Shown here piece by piece: positions 21,616 through 32,049 of a DNA stretch of 64,000 nucleotides. The position numbers and the translations under genes were made by a program. The stretch comes from Aurantiochytrium sp. KH105 (taxonomy: Eukaryota; Sar; Bigyra; Thraustochytrida; Thraustochytriidae), in NCBI GenBank assembly GCA_003116975.1, contig BGKB01000002.1:186001-250000 (forward strand), given 5' to 3'. Below the pieces are notes generated by a model that ran no database searches, was not told the DNA's origin, and saw only the letters and a list, made by a program, of their open reading frames with translations. The first letter of the stretch is position 1. Each line of letters starts with the position of its first letter.

Positions 21616-22170
21616 TTGTCAGACAGCTATCGCGCGGAGCGACGCCGGGCCCGGCAGTCCTCTAGCTCGCGTGGACGCTCGCACGTACCGGCGTGGGCTC
21701 GACGCAGACTTGACACCTCGTCGGAATCAGTCGCGCCATCTTGCGCGGTCGCGGAGAGAGGTCAGTTCCTGACGATGATGAATTGCATTGGCAGTGTGCC
21801 GGTCGGTCAGGTCAACGTCGCGGCCGGCGTTGCAAACAGAGTGCTAGAAAGAGGTGCCGCAGGTACCGGGTCTCTTGCTGGCCTAAGCCCTTGCTCTCAA
21901 GCGAGTGCCAGAATCAACGACTCGGGTATGATTAATGACGCGGACGATGATGACATCAACGACTTCTTTTCCGATTCGGACGATGAGCAACCCAAGTTGA
22001 CCCTCCCTGGATATATCAATGGCCCGAGAGCTCTACAAGCTATCTACGGGAACGCACTTTCTAGTTTCTCTGGGAGCGAAAAGACTCATCGAACAGGCTC
22101 GCTTTCGTCTATCAGGACTACACGATTGCTCGGATGGCTTTGGAAAGCTTGGGTTGCGATTGTGACATGA
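21616..22170 (+). CDS. Transposon upstream reading frame (N-terminal part, different frame)
   Basis: 185 codons, Ser/Arg-rich, then an acidic stretch (Asp-rich near residues 113-128). Near its 3' end the protein-like signal passes to another frame: upstream of ATG 22134, the transposase frame is open back to about 22065 and reads like coding sequence (RLAFVYQDYTIARMA). This is consistent with either one small frame-changing difference or an unrecognised intron near 22060-22090 joining the two into one protein. The first codon shown is TTG, so the true start may be an ATG further in (for example near 21772) or upstream. Confidence 0.4.
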   Translation: MSDSYRAERRRARQSSSSRGRSHVPAWARRRLDTSSESVAPSCAVAERGQFLTMMNCIGSVPVGQVNVAAGVANRVLERGAAGTGSLAGLSPCSQASARINDSGMINDADDDDINDFFSDSDDEQPKLTLPGYINGPRALQAIYGNALSSFSGSEKTHRTGSLSSIRTTRLLGWLWKAWVAIVT

Positions 22171-25100
22171 TCAAACCACGAGGTTCGAGGGTCGTCAAGG
22201 AAGGCTACTTTGCAGCGCTAGCGCGTCTTCATCCTGACCCGAAGGTTGGCTTTGATGCTGCTCTCTCTACCCTCAAGAAAGACCTGGAGAGACATGAAGT
22301 CGCCTACGACACTGCTCATTTCGAGCCCAAGGGCAAGAACATTTCCGTCAGAGAATCAAAGATTGCAAAGCGCCCGATCTGGCGTCAAGAACTCAAGACT
22401 GTACCTCAAATTTCCAGGTTTGAGTCGTCTCTTTTCTCCGACAAACTTATGACAGTGAACGAGGACTTCAAATTTGCTGCATTCAGCGAAGCAGAACAGA
22501 TCGAACTACTGAATGCAGGGAACAGATGTGGGACCGCCGCGGGTGCTGCGAATCCTCAGACATTGGCAAGACGAGCAAAACAACTTGCTAAGCGCCTCGC
22601 GAAGATTGAGCAAATGAGCGAAACGACACCATGCACGGCAGTTCAGACTTATGAATGCAAGTCCAAGTCGCGTGTGAAGAACCACACGCGCCAAGCAAAG
22701 TCCGAGACTGCCTCGGTGTTGGTGAATAAACGAGCGGTCGCTCTCAATCAGATTCATGACCTGGACGTCCTCTGCAAGCTCGTCAAGATGATTGAAGACG
22801 AGCCTGCTGTCCAGTGGACTCGTGTTTGGTCCAACACGAGTACCAACGCTCTGCGTCTTCGATTTGTCAGGGGACTGCGGCAGTCGTACCTACATGCTGA
22901 GGCTTCCTTTTGCAATGTGTCTCTTAATCAAGCCGGTGATACGATCCAGTACATTCATTCCTTTATGGATTGCCGCGAGGACGATGTGCAAAATTCATTT
23001 GACTCGTTCGACAGAGACACTATCATCAAGGGCGTCCTTTCTCTGGAAGTGCTCCACAAAAACGCGACTGCTTGGGCGAGGCGCAACTCAGTGCCTGTCC
23101 CGAAGACAGACAAGCTGGTCTTTAAAGGCAGGCCGATGCAGACAAATTTCACAAGTTGTGAGACCTGCGACTTCAACCTCATTGTGAGGAGATTCAACAA
23201 CTCGCAGTGTGTCATTGTCGAGATCATCAACGCGAATGCAGAACCGGGTTCTTCCGGTCACTATTGTGAAAAGAATGCGAGGTCTTCCGAGTCTCGACCT
23301 GTACCTGTTGAAGCAGAGGATGTCATTCGCGAGCGTCTCAAAGCGGGCGCAGACATCCGATCGATCGTGAATCACTTCGATAGGCAACAGGCTCATTTCA
23401 AAGCCAAGGAGCCAGGCGTGCAGATCCCAGATCGCTACTTCATTTGCGCCGCCGACGTCCGGAACGTACGCAAGAAGTACGGACTCGATGGGCGCCTCGC
23501 GGAATCCGACGAAGATGACGTCGACCTCACCGTCAAGCAAAGCAAAAAGAAGCGCTTTTATCGCGTCTACAAACCACGTGGTGAAGCATGGGACAACTCC
23601 TCCAAGCGCACACATGGTCTCGACCTCTTGAAGCGCCCGTCCGGCGTTTACTTGGAAAGCCTCGATGACCCTGCGCAAGTCTTCATTGCAATGGCAAATG
23701 ACGTCATGGTTGAGAATCTGCAAAGGTTCGGAAGCTATCTGCTCGTCAATGCCTCGCGCAATATCATACCGGGGCAAGGTTTGCAGCTTTTGACCGTCTT
23801 TTGCATCGATAGCCTTGGCGCGGGCGTCGAAGTGCTTCATGTCTTGACGAATCATGCGACAGTTGGCGTGTATGAGCGCATCTTTGCTGTTCTGGGCAAT
23901 CTTCACAAAGACCGAGACTACATGCCACGCAGCGTCATGTGCGACATGGTTCCTGGCCTCGTCACAGCTGTGCGTCGCATGTGGCAAGACGTCCCGGTTT
24001 ATTACTCTACATGGCACGTGCTTCGTGCGTTTCGAGGAAAGCTGGATTGGTTACAGAGGGGCCCCATGGATGCAGAATCTTTTCGGAACTTCAAGCAAAA
24101 AATCTGGTTGCTCTTACAAGATGCAATCACCACGCGTTCGAGAGTGGTCCTTGACAGGTCAGTTGAAGCGGCCAATGTCCTCTTGCGTGACGCTGATGCA
24201 GAAGTGCATGCATACTTTGTGCAGTACTATTTTAGCAGTGAGGAAAAGCTCCTATGGAGTGCCGCTCATCGAAACGGGATGCACCATGCCACATATTTCA
24301 TGCCGATGACCACACTGATTTGCGAAGGGTGGCGCGACACAATCAAGAAATGGTATCTTCAGTGCCGACCCAATCACCGTCTTGCGACGCTGCTTCGTGC
24401 TCTCAAGGATCTTGCGAGGGATCGCGCGTCACGCTCGAGCCTTCAAAAGAAAATGAAGCACACGAATCCGTCTCTGTGCTCGGAGCAAACTGAGCAGGTC
24501 GTGAGAACTGCGAGGGATGCTTGTCATCTTCAAGTTTCGCTTTCCAACGATGCAAATTCATGTACAAGCATTGATGAGGCAGCCCGTGTGGACCCGATCG
24601 AGATCGACGATGCTTCCAGTTCTCATGGAAGTGATCGAGCAACACCAAGTGTTGAGGAAGCAGCCCCTGTAAACCTGGTCGAGATCGACGATGCGTCAAT
24701 TCATCCTGAGAGTGATCGAGCAGCATCAAGTATCGGGGAAGCAGCCCCTGTGGACCTGGAGGAGATTGACGATGCGTCCAGCCCTGATCATGATGATATC
24801 TTTTCGCCGGTCTCGGAAATGGCAATTGGAAGAGATGCTCAAAATTCACCCGAATACGAGAAACGAGCAAGAGACGATGCGGAGCGCTTTCGTGGCGATG
24901 TAATCACGCGTATGGAAGCAGACATTGGAGGTTTACTTGCCGTGCCTCTGAACAACGTTCGTCCGGATAAAAAGCCGCGCTTGTGCGAGCTTATGATCAC
25001 CGCAAGCCAGCTATGGGACCAATGGAATGGAATTACAAAACAGCTTAGGGCTATCGTGCAGAACAATGACGAGGATTCTCTAGACCCTGAGGGTAATAAC

Positions 25101-25220
25101 GCAAGTGAAAATCGGCCACGGGACGTACAAGGCCATCGAGGGCAACAGTCTAAGAAACGTCGTCGAGAATTGATAACCGGCAAGGCCATGAATGATCTCG
25201 CGGCGAAATCTTCGACTTAG
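22134..25220 (+). CDS. MULE-family transposase (DDE), first acidic residue apparently Asn
   Basis: 1028 residues. A DNA-binding zinc finger of FAR1/FLYWCH type is suggested by CETC (about 341) and HYC (about 376). The DDE core follows: LLVNASRN at about 535 stands where MULEs have a D-G/T-T-Y/F block, so the first catalytic Asp seems to be Asn. MCDMVPGLVTAVRRM (about 601) supplies the second Asp, WHVLRAF (about 627) is the conserved Trp-His, and LICEGWRDTIKKW (about 728) fits the Glu block. The C-terminus carries three 27-residue acidic repeats. Together these identify a Mutator-like transposase. The Asn substitution, if the alignment is right, would abolish cutting, so the copy may be inactive or domesticated. 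Codon use is less GC-biased than neighbouring host genes. Confidence 0.72.
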   Translation: MALESLGCDCDMIKPRGSRVVKEGYFAALARLHPDPKVGFDAALSTLKKDLERHEVAYDTAHFEPKGKNISVRESKIAKRPIWRQELKTVPQISRFESSLFSDKLMTVNEDFKFAAFSEAEQIELLNAGNRCGTAAGAANPQTLARRAKQLAKRLAKIEQMSETTPCTAVQTYECKSKSRVKNHTRQAKSETASVLVNKRAVALNQIHDLDVLCKLVKMIEDEPAVQWTRVWSNTSTNALRLRFVRGLRQSYLHAEASFCNVSLNQAGDTIQYIHSFMDCREDDVQNSFDSFDRDTIIKGVLSLEVLHKNATAWARRNSVPVPKTDKLVFKGRPMQTNFTSCETCDFNLIVRRFNNSQCVIVEIINANAEPGSSGHYCEKNARSSESRPVPVEAEDVIRERLKAGADIRSIVNHFDRQQAHFKAKEPGVQIPDRYFICAADVRNVRKKYGLDGRLAESDEDDVDLTVKQSKKKRFYRVYKPRGEAWDNSSKRTHGLDLLKRPSGVYLESLDDPAQVFIAMANDVMVENLQRFGSYLLVNASRNIIPGQGLQLLTVFCIDSLGAGVEVLHVLTNHATVGVYERIFAVLGNLHKDRDYMPRSVMCDMVPGLVTAVRRMWQDVPVYYSTWHVLRAFRGKLDWLQRGPMDAESFRNFKQKIWLLLQDAITTRSRVVLDRSVEAANVLLRDADAEVHAYFVQYYFSSEEKLLWSAAHRNGMHHATYFMPMTTLICEGWRDTIKKWYLQCRPNHRLATLLRALKDLARDRASRSSLQKKMKHTNPSLCSEQTEQVVRTARDACHLQVSLSNDANSCTSIDEAARVDPIEIDDASSSHGSDRATPSVEEAAPVNLVEIDDASIHPESDRAASSIGEAAPVDLEEIDDASSPDHDDIFSPVSEMAIGRDAQNSPEYEKRARDDAERFRGDVITRMEADIGGLLAVPLNNVRPDKKPRLCELMITASQLWDQWNGITKQLRAIVQNNDEDSLDPEGNNASENRPRDVQGHRGQQSKKRRRELITGKAMNDLAAKSST
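24576..24800 (+). repeat. 81-bp tandem repeat inside the transposase (about 2.8 copies)
   Basis: Copies begin at 24576, 24657 and 24738, exactly 81 bases apart, and encode 27-residue units containing EEAAPV, then EIDDAS, then SDRA. The period keeps the frame open. Confidence 0.88.
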
Positions 25221-26195
25221 CTGATCCGAAACCAAAAAAAATACTTCACTTTCACCCGCAACCAGCTTTCCAGTTTGCATAGGTCGTCTCCGAACGGTCA
25301 ATGGCTTCTCGCTAGAGTCAAGGAACGGGAGCCGCCTCCTTCTCCCCAGACCATGTACGAATCCCAACCTCTCTGCTCGCTTTAGCCTTGCCAATACCAC
25401 GGCCACTTTGTGCCCATCCCAGGCGCGGGCCTCGTCCGTGCAGATCGGCCAACGGGCATCCTTCGCTCGTCGTCGTCCACGTCAAGCGCTTCAACGCACT
25501 TCAGGCCCTCGTGTCGGCTTTACTCCCCGGGACACCAGGTGTATTAGCTCTGCCACCGATAACCAATGATCGATCTCCATTCCCTCAAGTTCGAGGACAC
25601 CCCCCCCCATCCTCGCCCCACCACCGCATTCTATCTTCCCTCTGTGCATTGGCAGTAAAATGTTCTCCAGCTCTCGCAGGACCATTGGCGCGCGCGACAG
25701 CGATCACCGTGGCGGAGCCCCCATCAGCGAACTTCCGGCGAACTTCCGGCGTCGGGTACACTATCCCCCTGCAGCGCAGGGCCCAAGACCCCGCGACCTG
25801 AAGTGCCACTTTCGGCATCGGCCACGGAGTCTCCGGCCTCTGCAGCGAGCTTCTGCGCCTTGCGAGCGCGCGTAGGCTGGTATGCTCGACGAAGTGGCCG
25901 GTCTTGACGAAGCCTTACACGGCTCGCTAGGCAGCGCAGCTAGGCCGAGCTCTAGGAGCTGCACGGAAGCACGCGTTGTCCAAGGAAGACCAAGTTGGAG
26001 ACGAAGAGAAGAGACGGGGCCGGAAGAGTCGAAGGAGTTGATCGTAGCTCGGGCCTCTTCGTCTCGTGATCAGTTTCGCAGGGACCGCAAACCCGAAACC
26101 TGCGCGAGCGGAGTCCGGCCGAGCCCGCGCGGCGGGACGACGACGCTCGCGCGCCGAGAGAGCCTCGGCGGCCGGCGCCGCAGCGCTGCGGGACG
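25221..26195. other. Intergenic, transposon flank and receptor promoter
   Basis: No credible gene. The right 300 bases are GC-rich and are the probable promoter and 5' UTR of the receptor gene at 26196. A C9 run occurs near 25602. Confidence 0.5.
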
Positions 26196-29100
26196 ATGAT
26201 GGGCGGGCGCAGGGCGATGATGGTGATGATGATGATGGCGGTCGTCCTGGCGGCGCGGACGACGTGCGAGGCCGCGTGGACGTGCGAGGAGGCCTTGCGC
26301 GGGGGCGACGACGGCTGCGACTGCGGATGCGGAGAGAGAGACCCGGACTGCGACAGCGGAGGCGGCGTCGCGGAGCTCAGGTGCCACGATGAAAGCGGCC
26401 TGGTGCGCACGCCCGTGGTGAGCTCGGAATGGGTGTGCATTGCGGCGGAAGACGTCTGTGCTCCCGTCCCGGACTGCGCTGCGCTCAACCGAGAGAATGG
26501 CAGCGACGAGCACTCATGCGGCTCCTGCTTCTCAGGCTTCGCGAACAGTACGGCGGATGGCGCGTGTCGCTACTATGGCGTTGCATCCTTTTCCGAGAAT
26601 GAGGAATACCTGAATGCTTTTGCAGACTTCGAACCCATCAAATCACGCACGGATTACGATGGGTCCGAATCAGCAGATACCGATTTCAGACCTAAGGGCT
26701 CGCGTCTCTCTCTCATTCCAAGACACAACGACGAACCTCCCAAAATCATCTTGAGCATATCAGACGAGAGCAAAGTAAGCGCCACGCTATACTTGTTCAG
26801 CGGACCTGACGATACATCGCCGGATTCAGAGTTCACATATTCGTCAGAGGTATCTGCCGATGATCTTCCCTTCGTTGACTTGGAGGACAACTGTGCAAGA
26901 ACATTTGCGTTTGGCGACGTGAACGGTGATGGAGCGCTGGACTGGATCGTTTCTTGCGCTGGATCCGCGGGAATCTACTTTTTACTTTACACTGGCACAG
27001 ATGACGCAAGTTTTCCTGAATTCAAGACAGAGACGAAAATTGACCTCACAGATGTTGGTGTGGACGCAGACGGCAATATTTATCCGGTTATTCGAGCGCA
27101 TCTTTTCGACTTTACGGGCGATGGACTGCTGGATGTTGTCCTTGTTCTCAATGCAGGCCTGGTTCACTTTCTCAGCAACACAGGCTCTCTCGAGGCGCCA
27201 GACTGGACGAGTGCCCTTAAATTCAAGCCAGCCACTTTTCAAAGACAGAAAGCTCGTGATATCGCCATCAGTGATGTCAATGGTGACGGACGCATGGATG
27301 TGCTGCTCATGACAAGAAAAAGCATTCACACACTGCAAAACGTTGGCACGACGATGTGGCCAGAGTTCGTGGAGCCTGAAACGGATATGATTTTCCTCTC
27401 CGATATCCCAACTTCAAGTGTCTTGCTTTCTTTCTTGGTGTATGACTTTTTCAACAAAAGTCTCGACGAAATAGCCATTCAGGATTTCGATCGCCAAGTT
27501 ACATACCTGAGCTCGACTCTCGTTCCAGCACCCGCTTTTGCACTGGCAGATGAAGGCACAGAAAGCGTACCGAGCCTGCTTCGCTGGAGACTTGACAGCT
27601 GGTCGGACGACGAGTCGGTGAGCTTTGTGGACTTTGACGGTGATGGCGACGTGGACGTTCTCAGTGTGATGGCTAACGGGTCGTCGGGCGTCCTTCAGTA
27701 CTATCGCAATGAAGGCATTGGCGGTCTTGTCCAGACGAGAACTGCAAACGCAAGCTCTTTAGCGTCCGTCTCGCAAGGCACGCCGCACCAAGCCTTTGAT
27801 CTTCCCACGTCGGCCTCTTCCATCACCACGGCGAGTTTTGTGGACATCGACGGTGACAGCGATCTGGACATGTTGCTCGTTCTTGGAAATGCAAGCTTTG
27901 CAATTTACGAGAATGAGATAGGAAGTTTTACGTACAAACAGGAGGCTACAGACATAATTTTTCAAAATTTACTCGATGGAGGCAGCGAAACCGGCAATGA
28001 CGCATTGCGTCGAAGGACATCGGATGATTATGATGTTCTTGATTATGACACAGTTGTTGAGCCCACCCCTGCACCAACTGCTTCACCCACCTCTGCACCA
28101 ACGCCTGCACCCACCTTTTTCAGCTATTATCCACCCACCGGTGACACATATGGCTCAGGTTTCGGCCTCGTAGGCGCCACTTCTGCACCCACCTCTGCAA
28201 CAACCTCTCCACCCACCGGTGATACCTACGGCGCAGGTGGTGTCTATGCCTACAACAGCAACCCAGGCTTTACTGATGCACCCACCCCTTCATCATGGGG
28301 TTCTTCTGGGCATGGGACTAATAGTCCGGTACCGAGCCCTAGAGAGATCGAGTCGATTGAGATATTTCCTTCCTCAGAGAGCAGTGTCTTCGTGCGCGTC
28401 ATCTTCACGGCCCATTCGATCGATGGCACTTCTGAATGCGCCATTTCTTTTTTAAACTGGGCTGAGGATGATATGCTCGGCGGAACATTCACAGACGTAT
28501 CCGATTCATTCGAGCTTTATTCCGAGACAACCTGCTCGGACACATTTGTATTTGGCGATTTCGATGGGGATGGAGCCACGGACCTCATCACGAGTAACTC
28601 GAAATCCCTCAAGTTGGTGTCAAGTATACAAAGTCACAGTCCAGGAGAGCCTATCGAAGTTTTGTCATTTGATCGGTACGTATATTCTCTTTCCGCAGTC
28701 GACCTCGACGGTGATGGAGATCTGGATATCGTCGCTAGAAGTGGTAGCGGCGGGGTCAACGAGAATGACTACTATTCTATGAGTGCATCACCAGCGCTCG
28801 CGGCATTCATCAACACCGCACAGGACTGTCAATCGGAATGCACCGGTAATCGGGCGATTTGTGCTGCATCTGGCACTGCATCCGAAAACAAGGTTTTTGA
28901 ACGTGCCGCTGACGCCCAAGGTCTCAAAAGTACTGCAGCGGCAATTGGAACATGCAATTGCCCGGCCCGGTTTCAAGGAAGTGCCTGTGAGCAGTGTGGG
29001 CCGGGAAGATACGGGTCTGAATGCAAGCAGGTCTGTCCGAACCACTCAACAACCAATCTCGAGGTAGGAACATTCATCTACCCCGATACCCCGAGCATAT

Positions 29101-31346
29101 TGCAATGCGAGTGTGTTTTCCCTTTTGTCATGAATGCCAACTTCAATTGCACATGTCCTGAAGGATACGAGTACGACAAGACGAACGACTCGTGCGTACC
29201 TTGTGCTCGCGGCACGTTCAAACCAGTCTTGGGCTTGAACGCTTGTGCGAAATGCCCGACAGACTTCACGACCTTTTCAAGCGGAGCCACTACCTGCGAG
29301 TCATCATATTGTGAGCTTGGATACGAACGCGAGTCGACCAACCAAACATGCGTGCCATGCAAAATCGGCACGTACCGCGAAAACCTGGAGGATGCAGCTT
29401 GCTTTCCATGCCCAGAAGGTCGTGAGTACACGGTCTCGACTGGGACCTCCTCAGCTCAAGACTGTCTAGCATACTCTGGAAATGTGATGATTGACGGTGT
29501 GCCAGAATCATGCTTCAAGTATGACCAAATCACAGCAGGTGCCATTTGTGAAGAGGACGGGCTTACTATCGAAACACTTCCTATCCGTCAGCACTACTGG
29601 CGCATCGCCAACACGAGCATCGACATCCGCCAGTGTCCCCGAGACAGCTACTGCGAGCCAAGCAACTCCACTTCTCGGTCTCTGGAGCAGTCCAAAGACG
29701 AGAAAGCGAGCAGCGCGCTCTACTGCTCTCCATACCACACGGGCGTCATGTGCGCAAGCTGTGTGGAAGGCTATGCTTTGAACGGAGAGTCTCGGTGCTC
29801 GTTCTGCTCATCGTCCCAGCAGATGCGCGACACAGCCAAGATCGTCATCTGGGTTATTGCCATCGTTATCATTTCCATGCTTCCAGCTCTTTACGTCGTC
29901 CAAAAGTCAAAACATGCAAGGACGACTGGAAGACGACTTGGAGACCGATCTCACAAGGCATACACATGCATGGGCAGTATCGTGGCAATCTTTGATAAGA
30001 CGTGTGGCTGGCGAAAGAACCCTGATGGCCTCGCGCATCGCCTCGTTGCATCCGCTCAAGGTAAGGCTCTGATTCTGATCAAGTTTGAACAGATCGTCTT
30101 CGATGTCGGCATCACGGCTGGCATGGTTGGGCAAGGGGGCTCTGCGGTGGCCCTTCTTCTCAACTTGAATGTCGGGATCTTGTTCGAGCTCTTTGCAGTC
30201 GGCTGCGCGGTCTCGACAAACTACTACGCTGTTCTCGCTGCAGTGACCCTGTGGCCTATGCTCTGCGCTCTCTTTCTCGCCGTGGCCGTCTTTGTGTCTC
30301 GCAGACTCTTTCGGCCATCGATCTCTGCGGACGAGCTCGCAACTCGCGTCTTCACAGAGATGCTGACGCTTATGTATCCTGGAATCTCGGCGTGCATTCT
30401 ATCTATCTTCGTGTACGACTCCATCGCGCACGAAGTGGACGATGTTGCGCCTCTTCGCGTGCTCTTACGCGATCCGACGATCGATTTTGATTCTGCGATG
30501 AGCCGCGCCGTGCGCATCTACGCTGCCTTGATGATTGTGGTATACCCTGTGGGTGTCGTGCTTGCACTTGCTCTCGGTATGATTTGTGAACATCGTTTGG
30601 GCACCGAAACACGAGGGGTTCGCCGTCTGCTCGTGATCGCAGCTCGCACCGTGCAATGCAGGTATAGAAGGAAGTTCGGTTGGTTTGCATGTTTGGAGCT
30701 GGTTCGTCGTTTACTTCTGACTTCTGGATTTCTGTTAGCCCTTCTCGCCAGCTTTGAGGTGGCTTCGACATATCTCATTGCCGCCAGCAATTTCTTTCTC
30801 TGCGTGCTGCTATACTTCAAGCCCTATGCCAGGGCTGATGATGAGGCCTTTGAGATTATCTCGCAAGTGCTGCTGATTGTACTGGCGCTTGGCATTAATG
30901 CACAATCAGGAGTGAAATTGTTCGGGGAGGCAAGTGATCCTGTGATCTTGTGGGTGTCTTCGCTCGGACTCATTGGCTTTGTTATGACAACTGTCGTGGG
31001 TGCTTTCTACTCTACGCATCGAGACCGGGAAGAAGTCTTTGGTGACGCGGAAAATAAAAAAGACGAGTCGAGCAGGTCTATCAACAAGGGTTCATCTGGG
31101 GACTTTTCTGATGGTCCAGGCGACGTTCTAAAGAGCGTCGAGGAGCCCTCAGTGCCTGAATCAAGGTCGTTCATGAGATCGCATGTTTTGAATCTCGATC
31201 TGGAGGACTGCAGCGGCTCCTCTTCATCAAATCTTGTCGCGCCTCCCAATAGTCCCGCCAAGAACTCTAGCGTTCGACCTTTGTCCCACGTTGGAGAGGA
31301 TGTCGATGATACAGAGGTTCAAGATCGTTCTCTCGCAAGGACATAA
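26196..31346 (+). CDS. Giant FG-GAP/GCC2-GCC3 multi-pass membrane protein, copy 1
   Basis: 1716 residues, intronless. A Met-rich signal peptide spans about 1-25. The ectodomain has seven FG-GAP/VCBS-type calcium loops of pattern D-x-(D/N)-G-D-x-x-x-D, at about residues 238, 306, 358, 478, 548, 786 and 834, as in integrin-alpha beta-propellers. A Pro/Thr-rich mucin-like linker (about 621-711) contains PPTGDTYG twice. A Cys-rich region (about 876-1215) has laminin/EGF-like and GCC2/GCC3 (ephrin-receptor-like) modules such as CVPCARGTF and CFPCPEGREYTVSTG. About eight or nine hydrophobic helices follow from about 1218 to 1600, then a Ser-rich cytosolic tail of about 110 residues. A surface receptor or adhesion protein is inferred; ligand and signalling partner are unknown. 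Tandem paralog at 32050 and relic at 20960. Confidence 0.88.
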   Translation: MMGGRRAMMVMMMMAVVLAARTTCEAAWTCEEALRGGDDGCDCGCGERDPDCDSGGGVAELRCHDESGLVRTPVVSSEWVCIAAEDVCAPVPDCAALNRENGSDEHSCGSCFSGFANSTADGACRYYGVASFSENEEYLNAFADFEPIKSRTDYDGSESADTDFRPKGSRLSLIPRHNDEPPKIILSISDESKVSATLYLFSGPDDTSPDSEFTYSSEVSADDLPFVDLEDNCARTFAFGDVNGDGALDWIVSCAGSAGIYFLLYTGTDDASFPEFKTETKIDLTDVGVDADGNIYPVIRAHLFDFTGDGLLDVVLVLNAGLVHFLSNTGSLEAPDWTSALKFKPATFQRQKARDIAISDVNGDGRMDVLLMTRKSIHTLQNVGTTMWPEFVEPETDMIFLSDIPTSSVLLSFLVYDFFNKSLDEIAIQDFDRQVTYLSSTLVPAPAFALADEGTESVPSLLRWRLDSWSDDESVSFVDFDGDGDVDVLSVMANGSSGVLQYYRNEGIGGLVQTRTANASSLASVSQGTPHQAFDLPTSASSITTASFVDIDGDSDLDMLLVLGNASFAIYENEIGSFTYKQEATDIIFQNLLDGGSETGNDALRRRTSDDYDVLDYDTVVEPTPAPTASPTSAPTPAPTFFSYYPPTGDTYGSGFGLVGATSAPTSATTSPPTGDTYGAGGVYAYNSNPGFTDAPTPSSWGSSGHGTNSPVPSPREIESIEIFPSSESSVFVRVIFTAHSIDGTSECAISFLNWAEDDMLGGTFTDVSDSFELYSETTCSDTFVFGDFDGDGATDLITSNSKSLKLVSSIQSHSPGEPIEVLSFDRYVYSLSAVDLDGDGDLDIVARSGSGGVNENDYYSMSASPALAAFINTAQDCQSECTGNRAICAASGTASENKVFERAADAQGLKSTAAAIGTCNCPARFQGSACEQCGPGRYGSECKQVCPNHSTTNLEVGTFIYPDTPSILQCECVFPFVMNANFNCTCPEGYEYDKTNDSCVPCARGTFKPVLGLNACAKCPTDFTTFSSGATTCESSYCELGYERESTNQTCVPCKIGTYRENLEDAACFPCPEGREYTVSTGTSSAQDCLAYSGNVMIDGVPESCFKYDQITAGAICEEDGLTIETLPIRQHYWRIANTSIDIRQCPRDSYCEPSNSTSRSLEQSKDEKASSALYCSPYHTGVMCASCVEGYALNGESRCSFCSSSQQMRDTAKIVIWVIAIVIISMLPALYVVQKSKHARTTGRRLGDRSHKAYTCMGSIVAIFDKTCGWRKNPDGLAHRLVASAQGKALILIKFEQIVFDVGITAGMVGQGGSAVALLLNLNVGILFELFAVGCAVSTNYYAVLAAVTLWPMLCALFLAVAVFVSRRLFRPSISADELATRVFTEMLTLMYPGISACILSIFVYDSIAHEVDDVAPLRVLLRDPTIDFDSAMSRAVRIYAALMIVVYPVGVVLALALGMICEHRLGTETRGVRRLLVIAARTVQCRYRRKFGWFACLELVRRLLLTSGFLLALLASFEVASTYLIAASNFFLCVLLYFKPYARADDEAFEIISQVLLIVLALGINAQSGVKLFGEASDPVILWVSSLGLIGFVMTTVVGAFYSTHRDREEVFGDAENKKDESSRSINKGSSGDFSDGPGDVLKSVEEPSVPESRSFMRSHVLNLDLEDCSGSSSSNLVAPPNSPAKNSSVRPLSHVGEDVDDTEVQDRSLART

Positions 31347-32049
31347 TAAAAGGACCTGAAGCTGGTCAGTCACCGACTAATGTATTTGTCTTTCTTTTTT
31401 CACAAGGTCTTATTCACAGTGAGGGTGTCCTGTCGGGGGCCGCCTGACGGGCTAGAAGAGAAATACCTGGGCATCAACAGTAACATTTCAGGAGGTCCCT
31501 CCCGCCGCCTCGACTTGCACCCCTGCGATGAGCCCCGGTGTTTCAGCACCGTGCGCTTCTTCGCTCCACGTAGACAGCACGTGGCGTCCCAGACGCTAAC
31601 ACCGGGACCGAAATCAGGCCCGGGACCAGGCCCGGGGCTCGACCCACGGTCGGTTTCCATCGCGACCAGGACCAGTCCAATCCCCCAATCCACTTCCAGG
31701 CTCCCCTCGCCGCTGATGCCGCGGCTCCACTCGAGCCGGTCGCGGCCTAGAACTTGAAGACGCCTGCGCGGTGGGGAGGCGTTCATCATACGCTCGGACC
31801 ATTACCGCGCGGGCTTGAAGAGCGGGGGGAGTGGCGGCGAGCGAAGTGAAAAGGAGAAAAACGAAGTGAAACGTCGATCGGAGGAGAAGAAAGCTCGCAA
31901 GGAAGAGAGAGACCCAGACGAAGCACGGTAGCGGCCGAGCACGCGGCACGGGTGCGAGCAAGCGCGAGCCCGGGCCCGGCCGGCGACTTGGAGACCAGAA
32001 CCAAAACGAAGACGAGCAGCAGCAGCGGCCAGGCGAGGGCCGAGCCAAG
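31347..32049. other. Intergenic between receptor paralogs
   Basis: 3' UTR of copy 1 (a TAATAAAA overlaps the stop) and the promoter and 5' UTR of copy 2. GC rises sharply after about 31600. No gene seen; the minus-strand frame across it mostly reads antisense to the conserved signal-peptide region. Confidence 0.6.

Larger units (their letters stand above)
21540..25250 (+). mobile_element. Mutator-like (MULE) DNA transposon, approximate limits
   Basis: Defined by its transposase-like coding region (22134-25220) and an upstream frame (21616-22170). It sits between a receptor relic and the two intact receptor genes. Ends are not resolved: a short match (ACTTCACTTTC, near 25241 on plus and near 21573-21583 on minus) could be part of weak terminal inverted repeats, but no clear target-site duplication was found. 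Limits are therefore given as the coding region plus a small margin. Confidence 0.6.
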
